Shown: positions 1 to 8,828, counted from the first letter of the stretch. The stretch is DNA of 64,000 nucleotides from Hydrogenophaga taeniospiralis CCUG 15921 (GCF_001592305.1 NZ_BCWR01000008.1:1-64000); one strand, 5' to 3'. Numbers and translations: made by a program. Notes: generated from the sequence alone by a model not told the origin.

Positions 1-2
1 CC

Positions 3-68
3 CGGCGGTGCCCTGGGCTGGGCCGCTTCATGCGTCGCGGGTTGCGCGCCATGCGGTGGAGCCACTGA
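3..68 (+). CDS. possible C-terminal end of an upstream gene (partial)
   Basis: An open frame entering from the window edge ends with TGA at 66-68, one base before the kinase ATG at 70. The visible tail is 21 residues, rich in Arg and Trp, which would fit the cytoplasmic end of a membrane protein such as a transporter permease. That is only a guess. The tight junction with the kinase gene is the main support, because genes in this operon abut or overlap. No domain can be recognised in so short a piece. Confidence 0.3.
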   Translation, partial: RRCPGLGRFMRRGLRAMRWSH

Positions 69-69
69 G

Positions 70-1689
70 ATGCACCCATCGCTCGACAAACCCATCGGCC
101 AGGCCGACGCGCGCCTCGTGCTCGCGGTGGACCTGGGCACCTCCGGCTGCAAATGCGCCCTGGTGTCGCTGGATGGCACGGTGCAGGCCTGGGCGTTCCG
201 GGCGGTCCAGCTGCATGTGCAGGGCGCGCTGGCCGAGCAGGAGCCGCAGGACTGGTGGAAGGCCTTTCTGGACAGCGCCGACGAAATCCTCGGTGCCGAT
301 GCCGGCCTGCGCAGCCGCGTGGTCGCGGTGTGCTGCTCCACCCAGACCGAAGGCACGGTGTGCGTGGATCGCAATGGCCAGGCGATCGGGCGCGCGCTGA
401 CCTGGCTGGACGCGCGCGGCGCGGCGGCGATGGCGCGCCGTGTGCGCGGGCGTGGCCTGAGCATCGAGGGCTACGGACCGCTCAAGCTGTGGCGCTGGCT
501 TCGGTTGACCGGCGGCGCGCCCTCGCTCTCGGGGCGCGACTCGGCCGGTCACATGGTCTACCTCCGCGATGAAGAGCCTGAGCGCTACGAGCGCACCCAC
601 AAGTTCCTCAACGTGCTGGACTACATGAACCTGCGGCTGTCCGGGCGCTTCTGCGCCACGCAGGATTCGGCCGTCACCGCGTGGGTCACCGACAACCGCA
701 ATCCGCACCAGATCCACTACGACGCGGGCCTGATCCGCCTGCTGGGCATCGACGCCGCCAAGCTGCCCGAACTCGTGCACTCGACCGACGTGTTGGGACC
801 GTTGTTGCCCGAGGTGGTGCAGGCCCTGGGCCTGGACCCGCAAACGGTGGTGGTCGCGGGCGCGGTGGACAACTCCGCAGTTGCGGTGGGTGCGGCCGTG
901 AACGACTTCGAGACCCACCTGTACCTGGGCACCTCTTCCTGGTTGGGCGCACACATTCCGTTCATGAAAACCGACGTGCGCCACAAGATCGCCGCCATCC
1001 CCTGCGCCATCGACGGGCGCTACCTGGCGATGGCCTTGCAGTCCACGGCCGGGGCCAACCTCTCGTTCCTGCGCGACCGCATCTTGTACCACCCAGACGA
1101 ACTCGCCAGCGACGAGGAGCACCCCGCCGTCTACGAGATGCTCAGCAAGATCGCCGCCCGCGTGCCACCGGGCGCCAGGGGCCTGATCTACACCCCATGG
1201 CTGCTCGGGGAACGCACGCCGGTGGACGACCCGCTCCTGCGCGCGGGCCTGTTCAACATGTCGCTGGAGCACACCCGCGAAGACATCTTCCGCGCCTTTC
1301 TCGAAGGCGTGGCGCTGAACACGCGCTGGATGCTGGAGCCGTTTGCGCGCTTGCTCGGGCGCAACGCCGGGACCATCACCGCCGTGGGCGGCGGCGCCCA
1401 GTCCGACGTGTGGTGCCAGATCCTGGCCGACGTCACCGGACAGCCGATCCGCCAGGTCGACAACCCGATCCAGACCAACGTCATCGGCACGACCTTCATC
1501 GCTGCCGTCGGCATCGGTGCCCTGACCATCACCGACCTGGGTCATCTGCGGCGGGCGCATGCCATCTACGAGCCCTCCAGCGCGCTGCGCCGCCAGTACA
1601 GCGACCAGTTCGAAACCTTCAAGGAAGTGCGCGCCCGCCTGGCGCCGCTCTACCACCGACTCAACGCACCGCAGGGAGCCGCCGCATGA
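70..1689 (+). CDS. FGGY-family carbohydrate kinase (xylulokinase-like)
   Basis: 539 residues, the usual FGGY length. The N-terminal phosphate-binding motif DLGTSG begins at Asp21, the second actin-like domain has the GAVDN motif with the probable catalytic base Asp267, and a Gly-rich VGGGAQSD segment near residue 440 fits the adenosine site. By family it transfers the ATP gamma-phosphate to a sugar or polyol hydroxyl in the cytoplasm. The next gene is a class II aldolase whose start overlaps this stop by 4 bp (ATGA), so a kinase-then-aldolase sequence as in fuculose or rhamnulose catabolism is likely. Xylulokinase is the nearest look by motif, but substrate cannot be read from sequence. It opens a seven-gene operon. 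Confidence 0.88.
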   Translation: MHPSLDKPIGQADARLVLAVDLGTSGCKCALVSLDGTVQAWAFRAVQLHVQGALAEQEPQDWWKAFLDSADEILGADAGLRSRVVAVCCSTQTEGTVCVDRNGQAIGRALTWLDARGAAAMARRVRGRGLSIEGYGPLKLWRWLRLTGGAPSLSGRDSAGHMVYLRDEEPERYERTHKFLNVLDYMNLRLSGRFCATQDSAVTAWVTDNRNPHQIHYDAGLIRLLGIDAAKLPELVHSTDVLGPLLPEVVQALGLDPQTVVVAGAVDNSAVAVGAAVNDFETHLYLGTSSWLGAHIPFMKTDVRHKIAAIPCAIDGRYLAMALQSTAGANLSFLRDRILYHPDELASDEEHPAVYEMLSKIAARVPPGARGLIYTPWLLGERTPVDDPLLRAGLFNMSLEHTREDIFRAFLEGVALNTRWMLEPFARLLGRNAGTITAVGGGAQSDVWCQILADVTGQPIRQVDNPIQTNVIGTTFIAAVGIGALTITDLGHLRRAHAIYEPSSALRRQYSDQFETFKEVRARLAPLYHRLNAPQGAAA

Positions 1690-2327
1690 CCACGCTGAAC
1701 ATCCGCCAGACCGTCGTCGAGCTCTGCGTCGAACTCTCGCACCGCGGCCACTTCTCGGGCACCGGCGGCAACATCGCGCTGCGCATCGACGCGACGCACA
1801 TTGCCGTCACGCCATCGGCCACCGACTACCTGACGATGACCCCGGCCGATGTGTGTGTGCTGCGCCTGGCCGACCTGAAACAGGTCGAGGGCGAGCGCTC
1901 GCCGTCGGTCGAAAGTGGCCTGCATGCGCGGGTGCTGCGTGCGCGGCCCGATGTGCAGGCCAGCATCCACACCCACCAGCCGGTGGCCAGCGCCTGCGCG
2001 CTGCTGGGCCGTGCGCTGGAGGTGCCGCCCAGCCCGTTGCAGCAGTTGCTTGGCCGCCGCATCCCGGTCGTGGGTTATGCCCCGTCGGGCAGCGGCTGGC
2101 TGTCGTCCAGGCTGGCGCGCGCGCTGCGCCCCGACACCAACGCCTACCTCATGTTCAACCACGGCGTGCTGTGCTGCGGCGCGAGCACGGAAACGGCCCT
2201 GCAGGCCGTGGAAGACCTCGAAGCCCTGTCCAAGACGCTGCTGCTGCAAGCGATCGCTGCCCGTTGCGAGCGGGAGCCCTTCATGCAGCCGGCCCTGCGG
2301 CGCGTCGCCGACGCGCTGGCCGCCTGA
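1686..2327 (+). CDS. class II aldolase/adducin family protein
   Basis: 213 residues, typical for fuculose-1-phosphate aldolases. The start at 1686 overlaps the kinase stop (ATGA). The zinc site is complete: His95 and His97 in the HTH motif, His159 in the NHG motif, and the probable catalytic acid/base Glu76 in SVESGLH. The phosphate-binding GTGGN motif lies near residue 25. Known members cleave a ketose 1-phosphate to DHAP and an aldehyde, or epimerise or decarboxylate related substrates. After the FGGY kinase it probably cleaves the phosphorylated sugar. A degenerate relative is encoded at 3861. Confidence 0.85.
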   Translation: MTTLNIRQTVVELCVELSHRGHFSGTGGNIALRIDATHIAVTPSATDYLTMTPADVCVLRLADLKQVEGERSPSVESGLHARVLRARPDVQASIHTHQPVASACALLGRALEVPPSPLQQLLGRRIPVVGYAPSGSGWLSSRLARALRPDTNAYLMFNHGVLCCGASTETALQAVEDLEALSKTLLLQAIAARCEREPFMQPALRRVADALAA

Positions 2328-2352
2328 TCCAACCTCAACCCGAGCCCAGCCC

Positions 2353-3840
2353 ATGAGCAATCTCGCCTCCGTTCACTCCGCCGCGACGGCCAAAGCGCCG
2401 CGCCCCGCCATCTCGGCCTGGCCCGATGTCGACAGCCTCTACCGTCGCTTCGACAAGCTGGTCAAGCAGCCGATGCGGCCCATCCGCGCCGACAAGATGC
2501 CGCAGGTGATGCGCTACTTCGACGAGCGCTGCCAGGGCTCGAAGCGCCTGGCCGAACGGGCCAAGGCCGTGATCCCCGGCGGCGTGCAGCACAACCTGGC
2601 CTTCAACCACCCGTTCCCGCTGGCCATCACGCAGGCCGACGGCGCACACATGACCGACGTGGACGGCAACCGCTACATCGATTTCTTGCAGGCCGGTGGC
2701 CCCACGCTGCTGGGCTCCAACCACCCGGCGGTGCGCGAGAAGGTCAACGAGGTGCTGGACACCTGTGGCCCGGTCACCGGCCTGCTGCACGAGTACGAGG
2801 TCAAGCTGGCCGAGCTGGTGGTGCAGTCCATGCCCGCGGTCGACATGGTGCGACTGCTGGGCTCGGGCACCGAGGCCGTGATGGGCGCCGTGCGCCTGGC
2901 GCGTGCCTACACCGGCAAGAAGTGGATCATCAAGGTGGGTGGCGCCTACCATGGCTGGAGCGACCAGGTCGTCTATGGCATGCGCCTGCCCAAGACCGGC
3001 CGCATGGAGGCCGTGGGCATCCCGCGCGGCGCCACCGGCAACACCCAGGAATGCAACCCGAACGACCTGGATGCGCTGCGCCGCAAGCTGCAGATCAACC
3101 GTCTGCGCGGTGGCACGGCCGCCGTGCTGCTGGAGCCGCTGGGCCCCGAGAGCGGCACCCGGCCCGTGCACCCCGACTACAACCGCCAGGTGCGCAAACT
3201 GTGCGACGAGTTCGGCGCGTTGATGGTCTTCGACGAGGTGGTCACGGGTTTCCGCGTCGGCATGGGCGGCGCGCAGGCCTACTTCGATGTCAAGCCCGAC
3301 CTCACCGTGCTGGGCAAGTGCCTGACCGGCGGCTACCCCATGGCTGGCGCCATCGGTGGCCGCAAGGACATCATGATGATGCTGGTGGGCGGCATCGGCG
3401 CGACCACCAAGCGGGCTTTCGTCGGCGGCACCTTGTCGGCCAACCCGCTGTCGTGTGTAGCCGGCTACTACGCGCTGCTGGAGGCGCAGCGCACCGACGC
3501 CGCGGGCGTGGCCGGTCGTGCCGGTGACCGCCTGCGCCAGGGGCTGGAGGAGATCATCAACCGGCTGGGGCTGCCCTACGTGACCTACAACATGGGCTCC
3601 ATCGTGCACCTGCAGACCTCGGGCGTGCTGCTGCTGGATACGAGCAGCTTGTGGAAGCTCTTCAAGGTCAAGGACGAAGCCAAGCGCCGCAAACACATGA
3701 TGGAAGAGATGGGCGCGGCCTACACCGCGCACGGTCTCATCACGCTGGCTGGCAGCCGCATCTACACCAGCCTGGCCGACACCGACGCCGTGATCGACGA
3801 TGCGCTGAACCGCTTCGAAGACGTCTTCAAGCTGGTCTAA
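2353..3840 (+). CDS. class III PLP-dependent aminotransferase (glutamate-1-semialdehyde aminomutase-like)
   Basis: 495 residues, fold type I. The Schiff-base lysine is Lys322 in LGKCLTGGYP and the pyridine-N1 aspartate is Asp294 in VFDEVVTGFR. SGTEAVMGAVRLAR matches the phosphate-binding region of the GSA aminomutase/class III group. An N-terminal extension of about 70 residues precedes the conserved core. The start at 2353 follows the aldolase stop by 25 bp. It is unlikely to be the tetrapyrrole enzyme HemL, given the catabolic operon and the extension. More probably it transfers an amino group to or from a small aldehyde or ketone intermediate, which would make the pathway act on an amino-sugar-like compound or a product needing amination. 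Substrate is unknown. Confidence 0.85.
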   Translation: MSNLASVHSAATAKAPRPAISAWPDVDSLYRRFDKLVKQPMRPIRADKMPQVMRYFDERCQGSKRLAERAKAVIPGGVQHNLAFNHPFPLAITQADGAHMTDVDGNRYIDFLQAGGPTLLGSNHPAVREKVNEVLDTCGPVTGLLHEYEVKLAELVVQSMPAVDMVRLLGSGTEAVMGAVRLARAYTGKKWIIKVGGAYHGWSDQVVYGMRLPKTGRMEAVGIPRGATGNTQECNPNDLDALRRKLQINRLRGGTAAVLLEPLGPESGTRPVHPDYNRQVRKLCDEFGALMVFDEVVTGFRVGMGGAQAYFDVKPDLTVLGKCLTGGYPMAGAIGGRKDIMMMLVGGIGATTKRAFVGGTLSANPLSCVAGYYALLEAQRTDAAGVAGRAGDRLRQGLEEIINRLGLPYVTYNMGSIVHLQTSGVLLLDTSSLWKLFKVKDEAKRRKHMMEEMGAAYTAHGLITLAGSRIYTSLADTDAVIDDALNRFEDVFKLV

Positions 3841-3860
3841 GAGGCCAAGGGTCATTCGCC

Positions 3861-4493
3861 ATGAACACCGAAGAAAACCTGCGCGCGCACTGGCCCGAGT
3901 TGCGCGATCGGCTGCAGGCCAAGCGCCTGCTGGACGGTGAGGGCGCGAGCCTGTCGCTGCGCATCCCCGGCAGTGAGGCGATGTGGTTCGGTCTCGCATC
4001 CGACACCACGCCGCAGCGCATGCCGTGGCGGGCCGCGCCGCACCACGCCGAGGTACATGCCGCAGCCTATGCCGCGCGCGGCGACGCGGGCGCCATTGTG
4101 GTGGGCGGCGGGGCCTTCGGTCGCTGCCTTGCGGACTTCGGCGGCGCCATGCCGCAGGTGTTCGACGAGCAGGCGCGCCACCTGGGCCCGATGGGGCCGG
4201 CCAGCGCGGACGCCAGCGAGGCGGCCACGGCCTTGCACGGCCGCGGCAACGTGCTGCTGGTGCAGGGTCGCCCGGTCTGCCTGGGCATGACCGCCATGCG
4301 CCTAGCGCTCAATGCCGAGCTGTTCGAGAAGTGCGCCAAGGCCTATGTGCTGGCCGTGGCCGGTGGCGGGCGTGTGCGTGCCTTGCCCTGGATCGTGCGC
4401 CTGGTCGCCAACCGGCGGCTGGCCAAAGACGAGCAGCGCGCCTTGGCGCGTTTCCTGCAGGGCCAACTGCCCGAGGAAAGCAAGGGCTACTGA
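3861..4493 (+). CDS. class II aldolase-like protein lacking zinc ligands
   Basis: 210 residues. The order of elements follows class II aldolases: a Ser/Leu-rich strand near residue 30, HHAEVHAAAY (equivalent of the catalytic Glu region), then RGDAGAIVVGGGAF where the family has the His-x-His zinc ligands, and GRGNVLLVQG where it has NHG. Both histidine ligand motifs are therefore replaced, so a metal-dependent aldolase activity is unlikely. It may be a structural partner of the intact aldolase at 1686, a binding protein, or an enzyme with a changed mechanism. The homology call rests on motif order only. It starts 20 bp after the aminotransferase stop. Another reading is an uncharacterised family that resembles aldolases by chance. 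Confidence 0.65.
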   Translation: MNTEENLRAHWPELRDRLQAKRLLDGEGASLSLRIPGSEAMWFGLASDTTPQRMPWRAAPHHAEVHAAAYAARGDAGAIVVGGGAFGRCLADFGGAMPQVFDEQARHLGPMGPASADASEAATALHGRGNVLLVQGRPVCLGMTAMRLALNAELFEKCAKAYVLAVAGGGRVRALPWIVRLVANRRLAKDEQRALARFLQGQLPEESKGY

Positions 4494-4514
4494 ATCCACC
4501 ACGAAGGGCATCCC

Positions 4515-5687
4515 ATGTCACCCCACCACGATCTGAAGATGTTCCCGGCACAGGTGGCTGCCGCATTGGCCATCGGCACCATCGCCGTGCTCATGGTGGG
4601 CGTGCAGCCCATCCTGCTCGGGGAGCTCGTCGAAGCCCGGCAGGTCAGCCTGGAGGGCGTGGGCATCGTGGCGATGGCCGAGATCATCATGCTCGGCCTC
4701 GGCGTGGTGCTTGGCGACGCGCTCTTGCCCGGTGCGCGGCTGCGGCTGATCACCATCGTGGCCGCGCTGTGCGCCGCCGGCCTGGACGGGCTCACGCTGC
4801 TGGCCACGGGTGACGGCGCCATGACCGGCGTGCGCGCGGCCGCCGGCCTCGCCGAGGGCGTGCTGATCTGGGGCACCACCGGCGTGGTCGTGCGCACCGC
4901 CAGCCCGGCGCGGGTGGGCGGCATCTTCTTCGTCGCCCAGACCCTTGCCCAGGCCTTGCTGGGCGCGGTGCTGGCCAACGCCATCATCCCGCGCTGGGGC
5001 TGGCCAGGCGGCTTCGTGGCGCTGGGCCTGCTGGCGTTGCTGCCCTGCCTGCTCGCCTTCCTGCAGCCGGCGCGGCTGACGCCGCTGGCGCCGCCGGCGG
5101 TGTCGGGTTTTCGCTGGTCGGCTGCGACGCTGTTGCCGCTGGCCGTCGTCTTCCTGCAGCTCGCCACGCTGGGTTCGTTCTGGGCCTACCTGGAACCCTT
5201 GGGCAAGGCTGCGGGTTTCGACGCCCGCGCCGCGCAGACCTTGATCGCCGCCGTGCTGGCGATGCAGGTGGTGGGCGGCAGCGTGGCCGCGCTGGCGGTG
5301 CGCCGCCTGCCCGTGGTGCCCACGCTGGTGGCCTGCTCGGTGCTGCTGGCCGCCCTCACCGCCACCATCCACCAGCTGCCCGCCGGCAGCACACGAGACT
5401 TCGCGCTCGCCTGCGCGCTGTTCGGCTTTGTGTGGTTGTTCATGCTGCCGTTCCACATCGGCCTGGCGTTCCGTGCCGACCCCAGCGGCCGCCTGGCCGG
5501 GCTGGTGCCGGCGGCGCAGTTGCTGGGCAGCGCCTTCGGGCCGCTCACGGCCTCGTTCATCATCGAAGCCGAGAACGCCAGCGGGGTGCCCTTGCTCAGC
5601 ACCGGCTTTGCGATGGCGGCCGCTGCGCTGCTGTTGCTCACGCGCCGCCGCGCGGGTGCTGTGACCCGCATGGAGGGCGCACGATGA
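4515..5687 (+). CDS. MFS transporter
   Basis: 390 residues with about 12 hydrophobic segments separated by short loops, in two halves joined near residue 190-200, as in the major facilitator superfamily. The N-terminal segment LAIGTIAVLMVGVQPILLGE and the Arg-containing loops fit an inner-membrane secondary carrier. Its place between catabolic enzymes suggests uptake of the operon substrate or export of a product. The stop overlaps the following SDR start (ATGA at 5684), so translation is coupled. The subfamily cannot be assigned by eye. Confidence 0.82.
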   Translation: MSPHHDLKMFPAQVAAALAIGTIAVLMVGVQPILLGELVEARQVSLEGVGIVAMAEIIMLGLGVVLGDALLPGARLRLITIVAALCAAGLDGLTLLATGDGAMTGVRAAAGLAEGVLIWGTTGVVVRTASPARVGGIFFVAQTLAQALLGAVLANAIIPRWGWPGGFVALGLLALLPCLLAFLQPARLTPLAPPAVSGFRWSAATLLPLAVVFLQLATLGSFWAYLEPLGKAAGFDARAAQTLIAAVLAMQVVGGSVAALAVRRLPVVPTLVACSVLLAALTATIHQLPAGSTRDFALACALFGFVWLFMLPFHIGLAFRADPSGRLAGLVPAAQLLGSAFGPLTASFIIEAENASGVPLLSTGFAMAAAALLLLTRRRAGAVTRMEGAR

Positions 5688-6484
5688 ACTTCGATGGCAA
5701 GGTGGCGCTGATCGTCGGCGCCTCGTCGGGCATGGGGCGCGTGCTGGCGCTGCGCCTGGCGGGTGAGGGCGCGCATGTGGTCGTCACCGCGCGCCGCAAG
5801 GACAAGCTCGAAGCCCTGGTAGCCGAGATCGTGCAGCAGGGCGGCCGGGGGCTGGCGCTGGCCGCCGATGCCCAGGACCCGACCGCGGCCGAGCAGGTGG
5901 TGCAGGAAACCGTGAGGCAACTTGGCCGCATCGACCTGGTGGTGCTCAACGCCGGCGGTGCACCGGCGCTCGACATGCGCGCCATGAACGCCCGCGAGGT
6001 CACGGCCTATATGCGCTCGAACTACGACGTGGCGGTGAACGTTCTCTTTCCGGTGCTGCACCAGATGGTGCGCCAGGGCGGTGGCCTGGTGGCGCAGACC
6101 AACTCGCTGGCGGGCTGGCTGGGTGTTCCCTTGCAAGGCCCGTACTCGGCGGCCAAGGGCGCGCTGCGGCTGCTGATCGACACCTGCCGCGTCGAGTTCG
6201 GCCCCTACGGCATCCGGTTCGTCTCCATTTACCCAGGCTTCGTCGCTACCGAGGCCACCGCTAACGACGGCATGCCGGCGCCGCTGGCGCTGTCGGAGGT
6301 GCAGGCCGTCGATCACATCGTGCACGCGCTGCGCCGCGAACCCCTGGACTACCTGTTCCCTTTCACCATGCGCTGGCTGGTGCGGCTGGCACTGCTGCTG
6401 CCCAAGCGGCTGACCACGCGCATCCTGCGCCACGAGCTGCCGCCTGTGACCGCGCCAGCGGCGGGCGCTCCGCCCCTCGCGTGA
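5684..6484 (+). CDS. SDR family NAD(P)-dependent oxidoreductase
   Basis: 266 residues, a classical short-chain dehydrogenase. The cofactor motif GASSGMG is near residue 12, NAGG occurs near residue 90, and the catalytic pair is Tyr154 and Lys158 in PYSAAKGAL, with Ser about 13 residues before. An Arg/Lys pair after the cofactor strand (ARRKDK) favours NADP(H). The C-terminal 50 residues carry a hydrophobic, Arg-flanked stretch (MRWLVRLALLLPKRL) that could rest on the membrane. ATGA overlap with the MFS gene and GTGA overlap with the aldehyde dehydrogenase gene place it in the same coupled unit. It probably interconverts an alcohol and a carbonyl intermediate. Confidence 0.88.
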   Translation: MNFDGKVALIVGASSGMGRVLALRLAGEGAHVVVTARRKDKLEALVAEIVQQGGRGLALAADAQDPTAAEQVVQETVRQLGRIDLVVLNAGGAPALDMRAMNAREVTAYMRSNYDVAVNVLFPVLHQMVRQGGGLVAQTNSLAGWLGVPLQGPYSAAKGALRLLIDTCRVEFGPYGIRFVSIYPGFVATEATANDGMPAPLALSEVQAVDHIVHALRREPLDYLFPFTMRWLVRLALLLPKRLTTRILRHELPPVTAPAAGAPPLA

Positions 6485-7932
6485 AAGACCTGGCCATGCA
6501 CCCCATCGACGATGCCGACCCGCAGACCCTCCAGCGCCTCTTCGAGCAACAGGCACCGACCGCGCTGGCTTTGCGCAGCTCCACCGCCCGCGAGCGCGTG
6601 GCCAAACTCAAGCGGCTGCGCGATGGCCTGCTGAGACGCCGCGAGGCCTGGTACACCGCCTTCGCGGCCGACCTGCGCAAGCCACCGCTGGAGGTCGACC
6701 TGACCGAGCTGCTGCCGGTGCTGGACGAAGCGCGTCATGCGGCTGCGCACCTGGCACGCTGGATGCGACCACAGCGCGTATGGCCCACGCTCACCACGCT
6801 GGGCACGCACGCGAAGGTGCTGTACCAGCCGCGCGGGCGCTGCCTGATCATCGGCCCCTGGAACTACCCGGTGAACACCTTGCTCGGCCCGCTGGTGTCG
6901 GCCATCGCGGCGGGCAACACGGTGATCCTGAAGCCTTCGGAATTCACGCCCCACGTCAACGCGCTCGTCGCCGAGCTGGTGGCCGAGTTGTTCGACCCGG
7001 CCGAAGTCACGGTGGTGCAGGGCGGGGCGGCCACTGCGCAGCAGCTGCTGGTGCTGCCCTTCGACCATGTGTTCTTCACCGGCTCGCCAGCGGTGGGCAA
7101 GATCGTGATGGGCGCGGCCGCGCAGCACCTGACTTCGGTGACGCTGGAGCTGGGCGGCAAATCGCCGGTGATCGTGGACGAGACCGCCGACCTGCAGCGC
7201 GCGGCCGAGCTGATCCTGTGGGGCAAGTTCACCAACGCCGGCCAGACCTGTGTCGCACCCGACCACGTGTTCGTGCAGCGCAGTGTCAAAGACCGCTTCA
7301 CTCGCCTATGCCAGGAGCTGATCGCAGCGCGCTACGGTGTGACCGACGCGGCCGTCGAAGCCAGCCCCGACCTGGCGCGCATGATCACGCGCCGCCACAC
7401 CGAGCGCCTGGGCGCCTTGATCGACGACGCGCTCTCGCGCGGCGCCACGCTGCTGGCTGGCGGCCGCCACGACGCCGCAGCACGCTACGTGGCGCCGACG
7501 CTGCTGGCCGACGTGCCGGCCGATGCGCGCATCGGCGCCGAGGAAATCTTCGGCCCGGTGCTGCCGATCGAGGCCTTCGATTCGATCGACGACGTGATCC
7601 GCCGCATCAACACCCAGCCCAAACCGTTGGCGCTCTACCTGTTCAGCCACCACCGGCCCACCCAGGCGGCAGTGACCACGCAGACCAGCTCGGGCGGCAT
7701 CTGCCTCAACCACTGTGTGCAGCAATACGCCCACGGTGGCCTGCCGTTTGGCGGTGTCAACCACTCGGGCATCGGCAGCGCGCACGGCGTGTTCGGCTTC
7801 AAGGCGTTTTCGCACGAACGGGCCTGCCTCGCCTCGGGGCGTTTGATGGTGCTGAGCCTGTTCTACCCGCCTTACACCCCGCGCAAGAACCGGCTCAGTG
7901 CGGCGCTGGTGCGGGCGCTGCGCTGGGTCTGA
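6481..7932 (+). CDS. aldehyde dehydrogenase (class 3 / coniferyl-aldehyde type)
   Basis: 483 residues from the GTG at 6481, which overlaps the SDR stop; an ATG at 6496 is the alternative. Catalytic Cys257 is in NAGQTCVAPD and the general base Glu223 in LELGGKSP. The short N-terminus and the C-terminal YPPYTPRKNR followed by a hydrophobic tail resemble ALDH3-type enzymes that oxidise hydrophobic or aromatic aldehydes and often sit at the membrane. In this operon it would oxidise the aldehyde released by the aldolase or made by the SDR. It is the last gene of the operon; the DUF2147 gene follows after 16 bp and may be cotranscribed. Confidence 0.9.
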   Translation: MKDLAMHPIDDADPQTLQRLFEQQAPTALALRSSTARERVAKLKRLRDGLLRRREAWYTAFAADLRKPPLEVDLTELLPVLDEARHAAAHLARWMRPQRVWPTLTTLGTHAKVLYQPRGRCLIIGPWNYPVNTLLGPLVSAIAAGNTVILKPSEFTPHVNALVAELVAELFDPAEVTVVQGGAATAQQLLVLPFDHVFFTGSPAVGKIVMGAAAQHLTSVTLELGGKSPVIVDETADLQRAAELILWGKFTNAGQTCVAPDHVFVQRSVKDRFTRLCQELIAARYGVTDAAVEASPDLARMITRRHTERLGALIDDALSRGATLLAGGRHDAAARYVAPTLLADVPADARIGAEEIFGPVLPIEAFDSIDDVIRRINTQPKPLALYLFSHHRPTQAAVTTQTSSGGICLNHCVQQYAHGGLPFGGVNHSGIGSAHGVFGFKAFSHERACLASGRLMVLSLFYPPYTPRKNRLSAALVRALRWV

Positions 7933-7948
7933 CGAGAAGGAACACACC

Positions 7949-8431
7949 ATGAAGATGAGCACCGTTTTCGCAGGGATGTTGATCGGCGCCAGCGTGGGCC
8001 ACGCGCAGGCGCAGGACAACGGGGACGACTTCGTCGGCTACTGGAAGACGGCCCAGGGCGAGGGCATCGTTCAGTTGCAGCGCTGCCCGCTGTACAAGAA
8101 CGCCCCGCCGACGGCGCTGTGCGGTGTGATCGTGTGGGATGCCGAAGTCAAAAACCCCCGGCGCAGCACTTCGCTGGACTGCAACCGCAAGGTCTTCGAG
8201 GCGTCGAAGTTCGACGGCGGTGTCTGGCGCGAGGGCTGGGCCTTCGACACCCGCAAGCGCAAGTTCTACAGCGCCAAACTGCGCTTGAAAGGCGGCAACC
8301 TGCATGTGCGCGCCTATGTGGGCAGCGAGATCAATGGCGAGACGGAGATCTTCACCCGCGTGGCGGAGGTTCCCCCTGGCTGCGCGGACCGCAAACCCGA
8401 GTCCATATCGGTCAACGGCGCGGGGCGGTGA
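7949..8431 (+). CDS. DUF2147 family periplasmic protein
   Basis: 160 residues with a cleavable signal peptide (MKMSTVFAGMLIGASVGHAQA, cut near residue 21-22). The mature part begins with VGYWKTAQGEGIVQL and contains CGVIVWD, the layout of DUF2147 proteins: a small beta-barrel fold, usually with two or more cysteines, secreted to the periplasm. Three conserved-looking Cys (in QRCPLY, ALCGVI, LDCNRK) could form disulfides. Function is not established for the family. It lies 16 bp after the aldehyde dehydrogenase but has no clear metabolic link to it. Confidence 0.78.
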   Translation: MKMSTVFAGMLIGASVGHAQAQDNGDDFVGYWKTAQGEGIVQLQRCPLYKNAPPTALCGVIVWDAEVKNPRRSTSLDCNRKVFEASKFDGGVWREGWAFDTRKRKFYSAKLRLKGGNLHVRAYVGSEINGETEIFTRVAEVPPGCADRKPESISVNGAGR

Positions 8432-8471
8432 ACCGCGGTTGGAGGTCCGCGCCACGCGCGTCTCGGCGCCC

Positions 8472-8498
8472 GTGACGGGCGTGCCCTGCGGCGATAAT
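8472..8498 (+). promoter_or_regulatory. candidate sigma70-type promoter for the DUF6916 gene
   Basis: GATAAT at 8493-8498 is a good -10 hexamer, with GTGACG at 8472-8477 (4 of 6 to TTGACA) 15 bp upstream. The spacer is short, so the -35 call is weak. The start codon is 40 bp downstream at 8538. Confidence 0.35.
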
Positions 8499-8537
8499 GA
8501 ACGGCTGCTCTGTGTGTGGGGCAGGGAGCCTCACTTT

Positions 8538-8828
8538 ATGGAACTGCTGACGCTGGAACACTTTTCGGGCTGCGTGAACGAGCCTTTCGCCACCCGGCTG
8601 GACGATGTGAGCCTGGAGTTCGTGCTGGTCGAAGCCCGGCCCCTGGGGAACGGTGCGACCCACCCGGTGCGCCAGCCGTTTTCCCTGCTGTTCCGCAACA
8701 CCGCCGCCGTGGTGTTCCCGCAGAAAATCTACCCGATGCACCACCCGCGGGTGGGCGAGGTGGGCATCTTTCTGGTGCCCATCGCGTACGAGAAGGCCGG
8801 CTTCCTGTACCAGGCGGTGTTCAACTGA
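8538..8828 (+). CDS. DUF6916 family protein
   Basis: 96 residues with no signal peptide or membrane segment. The layout LLTLEHFSGCVNEPF, a central PFSLLFRN and the C-terminal IFLVPIAYEKAGFLYQAVFN resemble the small proteins named DUF6916, which I recall being encoded beside tail-collar (MdpB) genes; that association comes from memory. It is predicted to be compact and beta-rich. The gene converges on the GNAT gene and the two overlap by 8 bp at their 3' ends (8821-8828). Function is unknown; a role in folding or secretion of the collar proteins is a guess from position. Confidence 0.65.
   Translation: MELLTLEHFSGCVNEPFATRLDDVSLEFVLVEARPLGNGATHPVRQPFSLLFRNTAAVVFPQKIYPMHHPRVGEVGIFLVPIAYEKAGFLYQAVFN

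Noticed and set aside
2353..3840. hemL (glutamate-1-semialdehyde aminomutase for heme)
   Set aside because: The catabolic operon context and the extra ~70 N-terminal residues argue against the tetrapyrrole enzyme; only the family name was kept.
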